Shown: piece after piece, positions 8,223 through 17,306 of the stretch
Layout: every line of letters begins with the position of its first letter
Position numbering within the stretch: the first letter of the stretch is position 1
From: an uncultured Alphaproteobacteria bacterium
GTDB taxonomy: Bacteria; Pseudomonadota; Alphaproteobacteria; HIMB59; GCA-002718135
DNA: 64,000 bases
Assembly: GCA_902616075.1 (NCBI GenBank)
Contig: CACMRK010000001.1
Location: 186,001 to 250,000, forward strand
Reading direction: 5' to 3'
Program-made: the position numbers and the translations under genes
Notes under the pieces: generated by a model
Seen by the model: the letters and a program-made list of their open reading frames with translations, nothing else
Databases searched by the model: none
What the model was told of the DNA's origin: nothing

Positions 8223-9053
8223 ATGCTTAGCTATAAACACGGATATCATGCTGGAAATCATGCAGATGTTATGAAACACATTATAATGCTTTACTTATAT
8301 AATCTTGAAAAAAAGGTAAATAATTCAATAAGTTATGTTGATACTCATTCTGGTAATGGAATTTATAAATATATATCAAAGTATATGGATAAAAATAAAG
8401 AGTATAAAGAAGGAATTAAAAAGATACAAAATTACAAAGGTAATAATGTTTTAATTAGAAATTATCTTTCAACTATTTCTAAAATTACTGGAAAAAATAA
8501 TTTTTATCCTGGATCACCTATATTTATTTCGTCCATAGCTAATGAAAAAGATAAATTATTTTTTTGTGAACTACACAATAATGAATATGAATTATTAAAA
8601 AAAAACTTAAACAAATATACCAATGCTAAAATTTTAAATGCTGATGGATTTAACTTTATATTTAATAAAGTTAATAAAGAAAATAATTATTTTGTATTTA
8701 TAGATCCATCATATGAAATAAAGGATGATTTTGAAAAAGTAGAAGAAATTCTAAATAATATTGATAATTTATTTTCAAATTCCAAAATCATAATATGGTA
8801 TCCAGTTTTGAATATTTTGGAAAATGACTCCTTTATTCAGAATATTAGAAAAAAAGGTATAAGTAATATTATCAATGTTGAAGTTCCTATTATGAAATAT
8901 GGAGACAATGTTGGAATGCAAGGAAGTGGCTTATTATTAATAAATTTTTCAAATAGATCTATAATGAAAAACCTCAAAGAGGTAATACATGAAATTCAAG
9001 ATATTTTAAAACAAGAGGAAAATAGTACTAGGTTTAAATTAAGATATTTATAA
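8223..9053 (+). CDS. rlmJ: 23S rRNA (adenine(2030)-N6)-methyltransferase RlmJ
   Basis: The N-terminus MLSYKHGYHAGNHADVMKHI is diagnostic for RlmJ (also called ComJ/YhiR). SYVDTHSGNGIYKY is the SAM-binding region. The catalytic motif IV is FIDPSYE instead of the usual DPPYE, a conservative but noticeable replacement of the second proline. NVGMQGSGLLLINF near the C-terminus is also typical. The 276-residue length is normal. It is followed 2 nt later by the MATE exporter gene. Confidence 0.92.
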   Translation: MLSYKHGYHAGNHADVMKHIIMLYLYNLEKKVNNSISYVDTHSGNGIYKYISKYMDKNKEYKEGIKKIQNYKGNNVLIRNYLSTISKITGKNNFYPGSPIFISSIANEKDKLFFCELHNNEYELLKKNLNKYTNAKILNADGFNFIFNKVNKENNYFVFIDPSYEIKDDFEKVEEILNNIDNLFSNSKIIIWYPVLNILENDSFIQNIRKKGISNIINVEVPIMKYGDNVGMQGSGLLLINFSNRSIMKNLKEVIHEIQDILKQEENSTRFKLRYL

Positions 9054-9055
9054 AT

Positions 9056-10429
9056 ATGAAAAAAATTAATTTACTTGATGAAGATATCTATAAGTTATTT
9101 ATAAAAATTGCTTTGCCAGCCTCAATTGGAACTATATTTAATAATCTCTATTCTTTAGTTGATACTATTTTTGCAGGTAGAATGATTTCTGAAACAGCTT
9201 TAGCAGCTATTGGTCAAACATTTCCTGTATATTTTATAATTATTGCACTTGGAATAGGACTCAGCATAGCTACAACAAGTAATGTTGCTAATTCTTTAGG
9301 AGAAAAAAATATTAAAAAAGCAAGTCATGCATTTTCACAATCTTTTGTTGTAACAATTTTAGTAGGCTTAGGTATAACTATTTTTGGACTTTATTTTGGG
9401 AACATAATTTTAGAATCTATAAATGATGATCCAAAAACCCTAAAACTTTCGTCATTATATATGAACGTAATTTATTTAGGATCAGTCATAATTCTTTTAC
9501 TCATGGTATGTAATTCTTGTTTATCAGCTCAAGGAGATACAAAAAGTTATAGAAATGTTTTAATTTTTAGTTTTTTTCTTAATATAATTTTAAATCCAAT
9601 ATTAATTACAGGAAAAATAATTAATTTTGAATTATTTATGCCAATGGGTATAACTGGAATAGCAATAGCTACCATACTCTCTCAAATAATTGGTCTGTTA
9701 TATTTATTATATAAAATTTATAGAACAGAGATTTTTGAAAACTTTAAAAATAATTATTTAATTCCTAAATTAAGTTTAATTAAGGAAATTTCATTTCAGG
9801 CTATTCCAGCGGCATTAGGATTGATGATGATTGCTCTCGGATCATATATATTATTATTTTTTGTCAGTCGTTTTGGTAATGATGCAATTGCAGGTTTTTC
9901 CTCAGCTGGAAGATACGAACAACTGCTTTTCTTACCCTTGTTAGGATTAAGTACAGCAGTAACCGCAATTGTGGGTCAGAATTTTGGTGCTAAAAACTAT
10001 GAAAGAATTTTAGAAACTTATAATAAAGCTATGATTACTGGTGTAATAATATTAACTATCGCAGGATTAATTTTATTTATAACTGCAGAAGATTCAATGA
10101 GATTATTTACTGATGATAAGGAAGTAATTTACTATGGATCAATATATCTTAAAATATACGCACTTGGTTTTCCGGCTTTTCCATTCTTCTTTATTTCTAA
10201 TGCTTCATTCCAAGGCCTAAAAAAAGCAATAATAGTAATGTATATGGCCATACTTAGGTTTGTATTAGTGCCTATAATTGTAATATTATTTGTAAATAAT
10301 TTTATAGAAGAAAACTATATCTATATGTTTATTGGGTTAACTCTTGTTCATTGGATAATTGGTATCTTATATTATTTTTATTCTTCAAATAAAATTCGAA
10401 ATATTCAAAGTAGCTATACTACACCTTGA
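9056..10429 (+). CDS. MATE-family efflux transporter
   Basis: This 457-residue polytopic protein has about 12 hydrophobic segments in two homologous halves. Family features are IALPASIGTIFNNLYSLVDTIFAGR at the start of the first half, QGDTKSYR in the middle, and AIPAALGLMMIALGS with GFSSAGRYEQLLFLPLLGLSTAVTAIVGQNFGA in the second half. MATE proteins export drugs or metabolites in exchange for Na+ or H+. The substrate is not predictable. It is probably cotranscribed with rlmJ and overlaps the convergent pcm gene by 16 nt. Confidence 0.92.
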   Translation: MKKINLLDEDIYKLFIKIALPASIGTIFNNLYSLVDTIFAGRMISETALAAIGQTFPVYFIIIALGIGLSIATTSNVANSLGEKNIKKASHAFSQSFVVTILVGLGITIFGLYFGNIILESINDDPKTLKLSSLYMNVIYLGSVIILLLMVCNSCLSAQGDTKSYRNVLIFSFFLNIILNPILITGKIINFELFMPMGITGIAIATILSQIIGLLYLLYKIYRTEIFENFKNNYLIPKLSLIKEISFQAIPAALGLMMIALGSYILLFFVSRFGNDAIAGFSSAGRYEQLLFLPLLGLSTAVTAIVGQNFGAKNYERILETYNKAMITGVIILTIAGLILFITAEDSMRLFTDDKEVIYYGSIYLKIYALGFPAFPFFFISNASFQGLKKAIIVMYMAILRFVLVPIIVILFVNNFIEENYIYMFIGLTLVHWIIGILYYFYSSNKIRNIQSSYTTP

Positions 10430-11040
10430 AGATTTGGAACAAATAAAACATCATCATATTCTTCAGTAATAATTTTATTATTTTGTTTTATATATTTTAC
10501 AAGTATTTGCTTGTTATTTTTAACAATAGGACAAACAATAATTCCTTCATTTTCAATATGAGAAAAAATTTCATTATTTATTTTTTTTGATGCTGCTGTA
10601 AATATTATTCTATCAAAAGGTATTTGTTCAATCCAACCATTATTACCATCATCGTATTTTGAAACAATATTAGTTAATTTTAATTTCTCAAAAATATTAT
10701 TAGAACCTTCATGTAAATTTTTAATTCTTTCAATAGTGTACACACGCCTTGCCAAGATTGATAATACTGCACACTGATATCCACTACCAGTGCCTATTTC
10801 TAATACCTTGTGGTTACTTTTTACATCAAGTAATTCAGTCATCCTTGCTACAACGTAGGGTTGACTAATTGTTTGATTATTTTCAATTGGTAAAGCTATA
10901 TTTTCATAAGCTTGATTTCTGTAAGCTTCACTAATAAACTTTTCTCTTGGAATTTTTTCAATTGCAGAGAGAACTTCAGCATTACTAATACCTGACTCTC
11001 TTAACTCGAGTATTAATCTTATTTTCCTTACATCAAGCAC
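10414..11040 (-). CDS. pcm: Protein-L-isoaspartate O-methyltransferase
   Basis: PCM repairs isoaspartyl residues in aged proteins using SAM. The N-terminal AIEKIPREKFISEAYRNQAYENIALPI, QTISQPYVVARMTELL and the SAM loop VLEIGTGSGYQCAVL are strongly conserved. The 208-residue length fits. It starts at the serS stop codon. In most alphaproteobacteria surE lies between serS and pcm, but here there is no room for it. Confidence 0.95.
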   Translation of the reverse strand: MLDVRKIRLILELRESGISNAEVLSAIEKIPREKFISEAYRNQAYENIALPIENNQTISQPYVVARMTELLDVKSNHKVLEIGTGSGYQCAVLSILARRVYTIERIKNLHEGSNNIFEKLKLTNIVSKYDDGNNGWIEQIPFDRIIFTAASKKINNEIFSHIENEGIIVCPIVKNNKQILVKYIKQNNKIITEEYDDVLFVPNLQGVV

Positions 11041-12302
11041 TAGATAAGAGTATCAGAATTATTGAAATATTTTTTCAAAACTTCTGGAATTTTAATATTT
11101 CCATCTTTCATTTGATAATTTTCAAGAATAGCAATTAGTGTTCTTCCTACTGCTAAGCCGGATCCATTAAGTGTATGAACAAAAATATTTTTATTTTCTA
11201 ATTTATATCTTGTATTCATTCTTCTAGCTTGAAAATCATTACAATTTGAGCAGCTTGAAATTTCTCTATAAGTATTTTCACCTGGAAGCCACACTTCAAT
11301 ATCGTATGTTTTTGATGCTGAAAAGCCCATATCACCAGTACACAAAGTCATAATCCTATAATGAATATTTAAATCTTGAAGAATACTCTCAGCGCTTTCA
11401 AGCATTCTTTCTAATTCATCTTGTGAATGCTGCGGCTCTACTATTGAAACTAATTCAACTTTAGTAAATTGATGCTGTCTTAACATACCGCGAGTATCCT
11501 TACCAGCAGCACCAGCCTCTGATCTAAAACATGGGGTATAAGAAGTTACTCTCATGGGTAATTGATTTTGGTTAAGTATCTCCTCTCTAACCATGTTTGT
11601 TAAAGGAACTTCAGCAGTTGGTATTAACCAATGATCTTCCCCAGCAGTAAATAAATCTTCACCAAATTTAGGTAATTGCCCTGTTCCAAAAAGAGCAGAA
11701 TCTTTAACCAAAAAAGGTAAATTATATTCAATATAACCATTTTCATTCGTATGCTTATCTAACATAAAATTTGCTATTGCTCTTTCCAGCTTAGAAAGTT
11801 GATTTTTTAATAAAACAAATCTAGATCCTGATAATTTAGATGCAGTTTCAAAATTCATTAAACCTAAATTTTCCCCTAATTCAAAATGAGTTTTAGGATT
11901 AAAATCAAATTTTGGTTTTTCACCCCATTCTCTATATTTTGTATTGTCTGCTTCATTGCTTCCTATAGGTACAGTCTTATCAGCTATATTTGGAAGTCTT
12001 GAGAGGATAGTTTTTAGCTCCTCATCTTTAATATTCTCAAGTTCCTTTAAATTATTAATTTTATTTTTAATTTCATCAACTTTATTCATTTCTGATGAAG
12101 CATCTTTATTTTCACTTTTAAGTTTACCAATATTTTTAGAAATAGAGTTTCTTTCTGCTAAAAGGTTCTGAAGAACAGTCTGAGTTTCTCTTTTAACTTT
12201 ATCTAGTTCTAATATTTTATTTGATATTGGATGCTCACCTCTTTGTTTCATATAATTATCAAACTCTGTTGGATTTTCTCTGATAAAATTAATATTATGC
12301 AT
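11040..12302 (-). CDS. serS: Seryl-tRNA synthetase
   Basis: This is a class II aminoacyl-tRNA synthetase of 420 residues. It has an N-terminal antiparallel coiled-coil arm (about residues 30-105, lysine/glutamate-rich) that binds the long variable arm of tRNA-Ser. The catalytic motifs follow: FRSEAGAAGKDTRGMLRQHQF (motif 2) and GLAVGRTLIAILENYQ (motif 3). Start and stop overlap tatC and pcm by one base each. Confidence 0.97.
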   Translation of the reverse strand: MHNINFIRENPTEFDNYMKQRGEHPISNKILELDKVKRETQTVLQNLLAERNSISKNIGKLKSENKDASSEMNKVDEIKNKINNLKELENIKDEELKTILSRLPNIADKTVPIGSNEADNTKYREWGEKPKFDFNPKTHFELGENLGLMNFETASKLSGSRFVLLKNQLSKLERAIANFMLDKHTNENGYIEYNLPFLVKDSALFGTGQLPKFGEDLFTAGEDHWLIPTAEVPLTNMVREEILNQNQLPMRVTSYTPCFRSEAGAAGKDTRGMLRQHQFTKVELVSIVEPQHSQDELERMLESAESILQDLNIHYRIMTLCTGDMGFSASKTYDIEVWLPGENTYREISSCSNCNDFQARRMNTRYKLENKNIFVHTLNGSGLAVGRTLIAILENYQMKDGNIKIPEVLKKYFNNSDTLI

Positions 12303-13057
12303 TACTTATCTTTATTTTTTTGTATTAGTTTTGCAATATAAATTGAAACTTCGTATAAAAATATAATTGGCAGAGCTAAACTTATTTGACTAAATGGATC
12401 AGGTGGAGTTAAGAATGCTGCCGATAAAAATGCTAGTACAATTGCATATTTTCTAAATTTTTTAAGTGATTCATAAGTAACCATCCCTACTCTTGCCATT
12501 AAAGATAAAACAACAGGAAGCTGAAATGCTAAACCAAAAGCAAAAATAAATCGCATCATAAGGGATAAATATTCTCCCATCTTAGCTTCTAATCGAATAG
12601 GAACTCCACTAGAACCAAGGTTTTGATAAGATAGGAAAAAAGACCATGCCAATGGCGCAATAATATAATAAACCATTGATCCACCTGCGAAAAATAAAAT
12701 TGGTGTCGCAACTAAATAGGGTAAAAAAGCTCTCTTTTCCTTTTTGTATAATCCTGGCGCAATAAATCTCCATATTTGTATTGCAATTAATGGGAATGAA
12801 AAAAATAAAGCAAAGAAAAAAGCTATTTTTAATTCTGTAAAAAAAGCTTCTTGTAAAGCTGTATAAATAAAACCTTGACCTTTATCTTTATCAAATAGTT
12901 CTACTAGAGGACTGGCTAAAAAGGCAAATAATTCATCTGCAAAGTAAAAACAAACAATAAAGATTAATAAAATATATAAAAAACTCCATAGTAGTCTTTT
13001 TCGTAACTCGGTGAGATGCCCTATTAGAGACATTTCTTCAAATTTTTCTTCAGCCAT
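12302..13057 (-). CDS. tatC: Twin-arginine translocase subunit TatC
   Basis: TatC is the six-helix receptor for twin-arginine signal peptides. The N-terminal EEMSLIGHLTELRKRLLWSF contains the conserved cytoplasmic HLTELRKRL motif. The loop RFIAPGLYKKEKRAFLPY and the late GRVGMV/AFLTPPDP segment are also typical. The 251-residue length is normal. It is the third gene of tatABC. Confidence 0.97.
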   Translation of the reverse strand: MAEEKFEEMSLIGHLTELRKRLLWSFLYILLIFIVCFYFADELFAFLASPLVELFDKDKGQGFIYTALQEAFFTELKIAFFFALFFSFPLIAIQIWRFIAPGLYKKEKRAFLPYLVATPILFFAGGSMVYYIIAPLAWSFFLSYQNLGSSGVPIRLEAKMGEYLSLMMRFIFAFGLAFQLPVVLSLMARVGMVTYESLKKFRKYAIVLAFLSAAFLTPPDPFSQISLALPIIFLYEVSIYIAKLIQKNKDK

Positions 13058-13072
13058 TACAAAAATAATAAA

Positions 13073-13387
13073 TTAATTTTTTTTTGAAAATTCATTCTCG
13101 GTCATTTTCACTGTTTCTTGAACTTCTTTAATCTCGTTTTCAAAATTTTTTTTGATATTAATGCCGTCTTTTATTTTTTTTACCTCTTTGACTGATTTAG
13201 CTAATTCTTTAATTTCTTCCTCCTCAGCTATTTCATTTATAGATGACTTAAATTCAGAAGACATTTTTTTAATATATTTAGTAAAAGATCCAACTTGTTT
13301 AATGAATTTTGGAAGATCTTTTGGGCCAATAACAACAACAACTATTATCCCAATTAAGAAAATTTCACTCCAACCAAAAGTAAACAT
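13073..13387 (-). CDS. tatB: Sec-independent protein translocase subunit TatB
   Basis: This 104-residue protein has a single N-terminal membrane helix ending in IGPKDLPKFIKQVG, the TatB hinge and amphipathic helix. A charged C-terminal tail follows. It works with TatC in twin-arginine signal recognition. It lies 5 nt after tatA and 15 nt before tatC. Confidence 0.93.
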   Translation of the reverse strand: MFTFGWSEIFLIGIIVVVVIGPKDLPKFIKQVGSFTKYIKKMSSEFKSSINEIAEEEEIKELAKSVKEVKKIKDGINIKKNFENEIKEVQETVKMTENEFSKKN

Positions 13388-13392
13388 TATAT

Positions 13393-13578
13393 TTACTTTT
13401 CTTCGTCGTTTTTATTCTCTAAATTTTTATCTTCTTTTTTTTCTTCGTCAGACATTCCTCTCTTGAATGATTTGATTCCTTTTGCCATATCACCCATAAG
13501 TTGAGGTATTTTACCTCTACCGAAAAGAAGTAGAACAATAACGAGTACGATTAATAATTGCCATATACTAGGTGTCAT
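13393..13578 (-). CDS. tatA: Sec-independent protein translocase subunit TatA
   Basis: TatA is 61 residues long with one membrane helix ([20 protein letters not shown]) followed by the amphipathic helix [16 protein letters not shown]. The FGRGKIP hinge is the TatA signature. It forms the polymerising channel component of the Tat system. It is the first of the tatABC genes, about 50 nt after scpB. Confidence 0.95.
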   Translation of the reverse strand: MTPSIWQLLIVLVIVLLLFGRGKIPQLMGDMAKGIKSFKRGMSDEEKKEDKNLENKNDEEK

Positions 13579-13628
13579 AATGGGCTTATACGGAAACTAT
13601 AGGAAAAAAACAAGAAGTAATAAGTTAA

Positions 13629-14264
13629 CTAAGTATTTTGAATAAAATCATCAATATTATTTTCATCATCCTGTTCAAAATTATCATTACTTTGTAAATT
13701 TTCATCATTTTTAGCAAGATCGCTTATAGTTGCAATCGCAGCACGTTTATCTAGAAAACCACTTGCCTTTAGCTCCTCTTTATTAGGTAAATTAGATAAA
13801 CTATTCAATCCAAAATGTTCAACAAACAAATCTGTGGTAGACCATAAAGTAGGTTTACCAGGTATACTTTTCCTACCTGAAGGACGTATCCATCCTATTT
13901 CCATCAAATGATCTAGAGAGCCTCTACCCATTTGAACACCTCTAATATTTTCAATTTCTGATCTTGTTATTGGTTGTTGGTAAGCAATTATAGATAATGT
14001 TTCTAGTGCTGCTCTTGATAATTTTCGTTTCTGTGTTTTAAAAATAGTTAATTCATCACTGAGATCTTCAGCAGTTCTAAAAGACCATTTGTTGCCAGTT
14101 TTGATTAAATTAATACCTCTATTTTTATAAAAATCTTTAATTTCTAGTAATAGCTTACTTATATTATTTTTATCTTTAATTTTTTCTTTTAAATCATTTT
14201 CATCAAGTGGTTCTCCTGATGCAAATAATATTGCTTCTAAAATTTTAATATCTTTATTATCCAT
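13629..14264 (-). CDS. scpB: Segregation and condensation protein B
   Basis: ScpB is the winged-helix kleisin partner of the SMC-ScpA condensin complex. Typical stretches are ILEAILFASGEPLDE, LETLSIIAYQQPITRSEIENIRGV and the RPSGRKSIPGKPTLWSTTDLFVEHFGL block. The 211 residues end in an acidic, asparagine-rich tail. The start overlaps scpA by 8 nt. Confidence 0.94.
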   Translation of the reverse strand: MDNKDIKILEAILFASGEPLDENDLKEKIKDKNNISKLLLEIKDFYKNRGINLIKTGNKWSFRTAEDLSDELTIFKTQKRKLSRAALETLSIIAYQQPITRSEIENIRGVQMGRGSLDHLMEIGWIRPSGRKSIPGKPTLWSTTDLFVEHFGLNSLSNLPNKEELKASGFLDKRAAIATISDLAKNDENLQSNDNFEQDDENNIDDFIQNT

Positions 14265-15024
14265 TTTGATTAAATTTTATATAAATATTACCAAAACTTT
14301 CATCTTGTTTTAAATCAATAAGGCCATTTTTTGATAATTCTAAAGAAGCAACAAAATTAGATGAGATAATGGATTTATTAATTGTTTTATTAGTTTTAAT
14401 TAAATTTGGAATTACATTTAAAAAATTAGTCCATTCAGTAATATTTCCAAAAATACCTTTTAATCTTTTAACTGCTTGATCAACTGAATAAAGTTCTGAA
14501 TACTCAATAGTTAATTGTTTTACCTGTTCATTCGATTTAAGTATTTGACTATATGATTTTAGTAAGTCGTATAAATTAGAAGTATAATTTATATTATATT
14601 TAACTTTGAGACCTTCAGATGACCCCCCATAAAATACATCTCTATTAATAAGAGGTCTAGAATATATGATTTTAGAAATATTTTGAAAAGCCTCTAGTCT
14701 CTGTAATTGATATTTTAAAGCCTCTTCTAACTCATCGGCTGTATAATCATCTGTTTTTTCTTCTTTTGGCAATAGTAATCTTGATTTCAAATACGTTAGC
14801 CATGCTGCCATCACTAAATAATCTGCAGCTATTTCAATATGAATATTTCTATATTGATTAATAAAATTAATATATTGATCAGCTAATTCAGATATAGATA
14901 TATCAGATAAATCAACCTTCTGTGATCTAGCCAAAACCAACAAAAGGTCTATAGGACCCTCAAAATTGTCTAATAATAGGTTAAATTGACCTTCTTTTAT
15001 TTCTGTATCTGGAACATTTAACAC
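14257..15024 (-). CDS. scpA: Segregation and condensation protein A
   Basis: ScpA is the kleisin subunit that bridges the SMC heads during chromosome condensation. The start of the domain, FNLLLDNFEGPIDLLLVLARSQKVDLSDISI, is diagnostic. It is followed by YLVMAAWLTYLKSRLLLPK. The 255-residue length is normal. It is part of the conserved block upstream of the tat genes. Confidence 0.94.
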   Translation of the reverse strand: MLNVPDTEIKEGQFNLLLDNFEGPIDLLLVLARSQKVDLSDISISELADQYINFINQYRNIHIEIAADYLVMAAWLTYLKSRLLLPKEEKTDDYTADELEEALKYQLQRLEAFQNISKIIYSRPLINRDVFYGGSSEGLKVKYNINYTSNLYDLLKSYSQILKSNEQVKQLTIEYSELYSVDQAVKRLKGIFGNITEWTNFLNVIPNLIKTNKTINKSIISSNFVASLELSKNGLIDLKQDESFGNIYIKFNQNG

Positions 15025-15063
15025 AACTTTTTATATAAAATTATTGAGATTCTCTCAATATTA

Positions 15064-15576
15064 TTAATTTTGTAAATTAAGTATTATGCAAGTCTTAACA
15101 ATAGTTAATAAATCACAAGCTTCAGAAGCGTTATTCTTAGAGATGTAATTTTTATAGGTAATAAAATATTGAGTACCTATTTCAGTTTTTTTATAAAAAA
15201 CAAAAATATCTTCATGATCTATAATTTCTTTTTTATTTTCTGATAAATTGTTCAAGTATTTATTAATATTTTCAAAATTATCATTGCTATATAATTGAAT
15301 TGTAAAATCAAGTTCGTCTATATTTTTAAAATCAAAATCTTGAATTTCATTATCTATATTATTTAAACTTTTCTTGTCTAAATAATCAACAACCTCACCT
15401 TCTTTATTAGTAGGAATAACAAAATATTTATCAGTAAATTTATGTATGACAAAATACTCCCTATTACTAAAATAATAAAATGAGATAAGATAAAGAATAA
15501 TAATAAATAGCAATAATAATAAAGAATATTTTAAAATGTAATTATTTTTTCTTTTAAAAATAATTCCTTTAGTCAT
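15064..15576 (-). CDS. Membrane-anchored protein with divergent SPOR-like domain
   Basis: An N-terminal cytoplasmic stretch (MTKGIIFKRKNNYILK) and one membrane helix (YSLLLLLFIIILYLISFYYF) precede a periplasmic domain. Its last 80 residues have the SPOR repeat pattern: FTIQLYSNDNFENINKYLNNL, then FITYKNYISKNNASEACDLL. Position supports this, because a SPOR-domain protein normally follows argS in alphaproteobacteria. SPOR domains bind denuded peptidoglycan at division sites. The sequence is divergent, so this is partly inferred from synteny. In relatives nagZ follows this gene, but here scpA comes directly, 40 nt away. Confidence 0.6.
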   Translation of the reverse strand: MTKGIIFKRKNNYILKYSLLLLLFIIILYLISFYYFSNREYFVIHKFTDKYFVIPTNKEGEVVDYLDKKSLNNIDNEIQDFDFKNIDELDFTIQLYSNDNFENINKYLNNLSENKKEIIDHEDIFVFYKKTEIGTQYFITYKNYISKNNASEACDLLTIVKTCIILNLQN

Positions 15577-17306
15577 TACATTGTTTCAGGTGCACTTATA
15601 TCAATAATTGAAAAGATATCTTTTAAAACAACTCTAAATGACTCCAACCAAAATATTTTTGAAATTGTCTTTTCTGCATTTTTTTCATCTATAAAACGAA
15701 GTGATTCATTATCTTTACCTTTATTCCAAATTGAATGGAAATCAGCCGATATTTCTTCTAAGTAATTGATTAATCTATGTGGTTCATTATAATATGATGA
15801 TTGATATAACAAATAAGGATAACAAATTAACTTTTTGATTAATTTTACCTCCTCTTCAGATAGATTTTGTATTACAGAAAAATTAAAATCATTTTTGATT
15901 TTTATACCTAATTCGTTTGCTTTATTAATTACTGATGAAGCTCTAGCGTGTGCGTATTGGCAGTAAAAAACTTTATTATCTTTATTTTTTTCAACAACAG
16001 CATCTAAATCAAAGTCTATTGCTGTCTCATTTTTAGTAGAAATCATGTAGTACCTTATAGGATCTTTTCCAACTTTAGAATGAACATTAGCTAATGTCAC
16101 AAAATTTCCAGATCTTTTTGACATTTTAATTTTTTGTTTATTTTGAATTAAACTTACAATCTGGCAAGTTAAAATGTTTAAATAAGTTTCATCATCTTTA
16201 ATAGCTTTAATTAACGAATTCATTCTTGGAATATAGCCAATATGATCAGACCCCCAAATATTTACTAATCTATCAAAATTTCTTTTACATTTATCTAAAT
16301 GATATGCTGCATCATTAGCAAAATATGTCCATTCACCATTTGATTTTTTTAATGCCCTATCTTCATTGTCTAATAATTTAGAAGATCTAAATAATAATTG
16401 CTCTCTAGGCTCCCAATCAGAATCATCACCTTTTGGTTTTTCTAAAATACCTTCATATAGTAATTTTTTTTCATCTAAGATTAAAAAAAGTTCATCAATA
16501 ATTTTACTTTTTTCTATTTCAGTTTCGTGAGTAAATTTATCAAATCTTATATTTATTAATTCTAAATCTGATTTTATGCTTAAAAGTATATTTTTTAATG
16601 CAAAGTTTTTGAAATGTTGAATAGTTTCTTCTTGCTGAAAGTTTAACCACTTATCAGAATCTTCATTTTTAATTTTTTTTGCAATATCTATTAGGTATTC
16701 ACCAGGATACTCATCTTCTTCTAACTCAATTTTTTTATCAAATAATTGTAAATATCGTTTTAAAAGAGAGTTTGATAATTTATCAATTTGAGAACCTGCA
16801 TCATTTACGTAATACTCTCTGGTAACATCAAAACCTGTTTTAGCATAAAGAGAGCTTAATACATCTCCAAATACAGCACCTCTTATATGGGCTATATGCA
16901 ATGGTCCAGTTGGATTAGCTGAAACAAATTCAACATTTATTTTTTTACCTGCACCATAATTAATATAATTTAAAAAATTTTTACTATAAATTTCCTTTAA
17001 ACTTCTTAATACAAAATTATCTTTGAGAAAAAAATTTATAAAACCATTTTTTGAGACTACAAAATGATCGATAAATCCAATTGATTTAATTCTTTCATTT
17101 AGTTCTTTTTCAATATTAAAATTTTCATTAATAATTTTTCTTTTAACAATTAAATAAAAGTTAGTCGCTAAATCACCTTGTTTATTACTTGAAGAGTAAT
17201 CGATGCTAATCTGTTTTTTATTGATTGGAGATATAAATTTGTTACTCTCTAAAAAATCTGTAAAATCAAATAAAAAATCTGAAAGGTCTTTTATAAAATT
17301 ATTCAC
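15576..17306 (-). CDS. argS: Arginyl-tRNA synthetase
   Basis: This class I synthetase of 576 residues starts with the Arg-N domain and contains VEFVSANPTGPLHIAHIRGAVFGD (HIGH-type motif as HIAH). It also has EYYVNDAGSQI, WGSDHIGYIPRM and the KMSKRSGNFV loop. The C-terminal anticodon-binding DALR domain follows. It overlaps dgt upstream by 8 nt and the SPOR-like gene downstream by one base. Confidence 0.97.
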   Translation of the reverse strand: MNNFIKDLSDFLFDFTDFLESNKFISPINKKQISIDYSSSNKQGDLATNFYLIVKRKIINENFNIEKELNERIKSIGFIDHFVVSKNGFINFFLKDNFVLRSLKEIYSKNFLNYINYGAGKKINVEFVSANPTGPLHIAHIRGAVFGDVLSSLYAKTGFDVTREYYVNDAGSQIDKLSNSLLKRYLQLFDKKIELEEDEYPGEYLIDIAKKIKNEDSDKWLNFQQEETIQHFKNFALKNILLSIKSDLELINIRFDKFTHETEIEKSKIIDELFLILDEKKLLYEGILEKPKGDDSDWEPREQLLFRSSKLLDNEDRALKKSNGEWTYFANDAAYHLDKCKRNFDRLVNIWGSDHIGYIPRMNSLIKAIKDDETYLNILTCQIVSLIQNKQKIKMSKRSGNFVTLANVHSKVGKDPIRYYMISTKNETAIDFDLDAVVEKNKDNKVFYCQYAHARASSVINKANELGIKIKNDFNFSVIQNLSEEEVKLIKKLICYPYLLYQSSYYNEPHRLINYLEEISADFHSIWNKGKDNESLRFIDEKNAEKTISKIFWLESFRVVLKDIFSIIDISAPETM

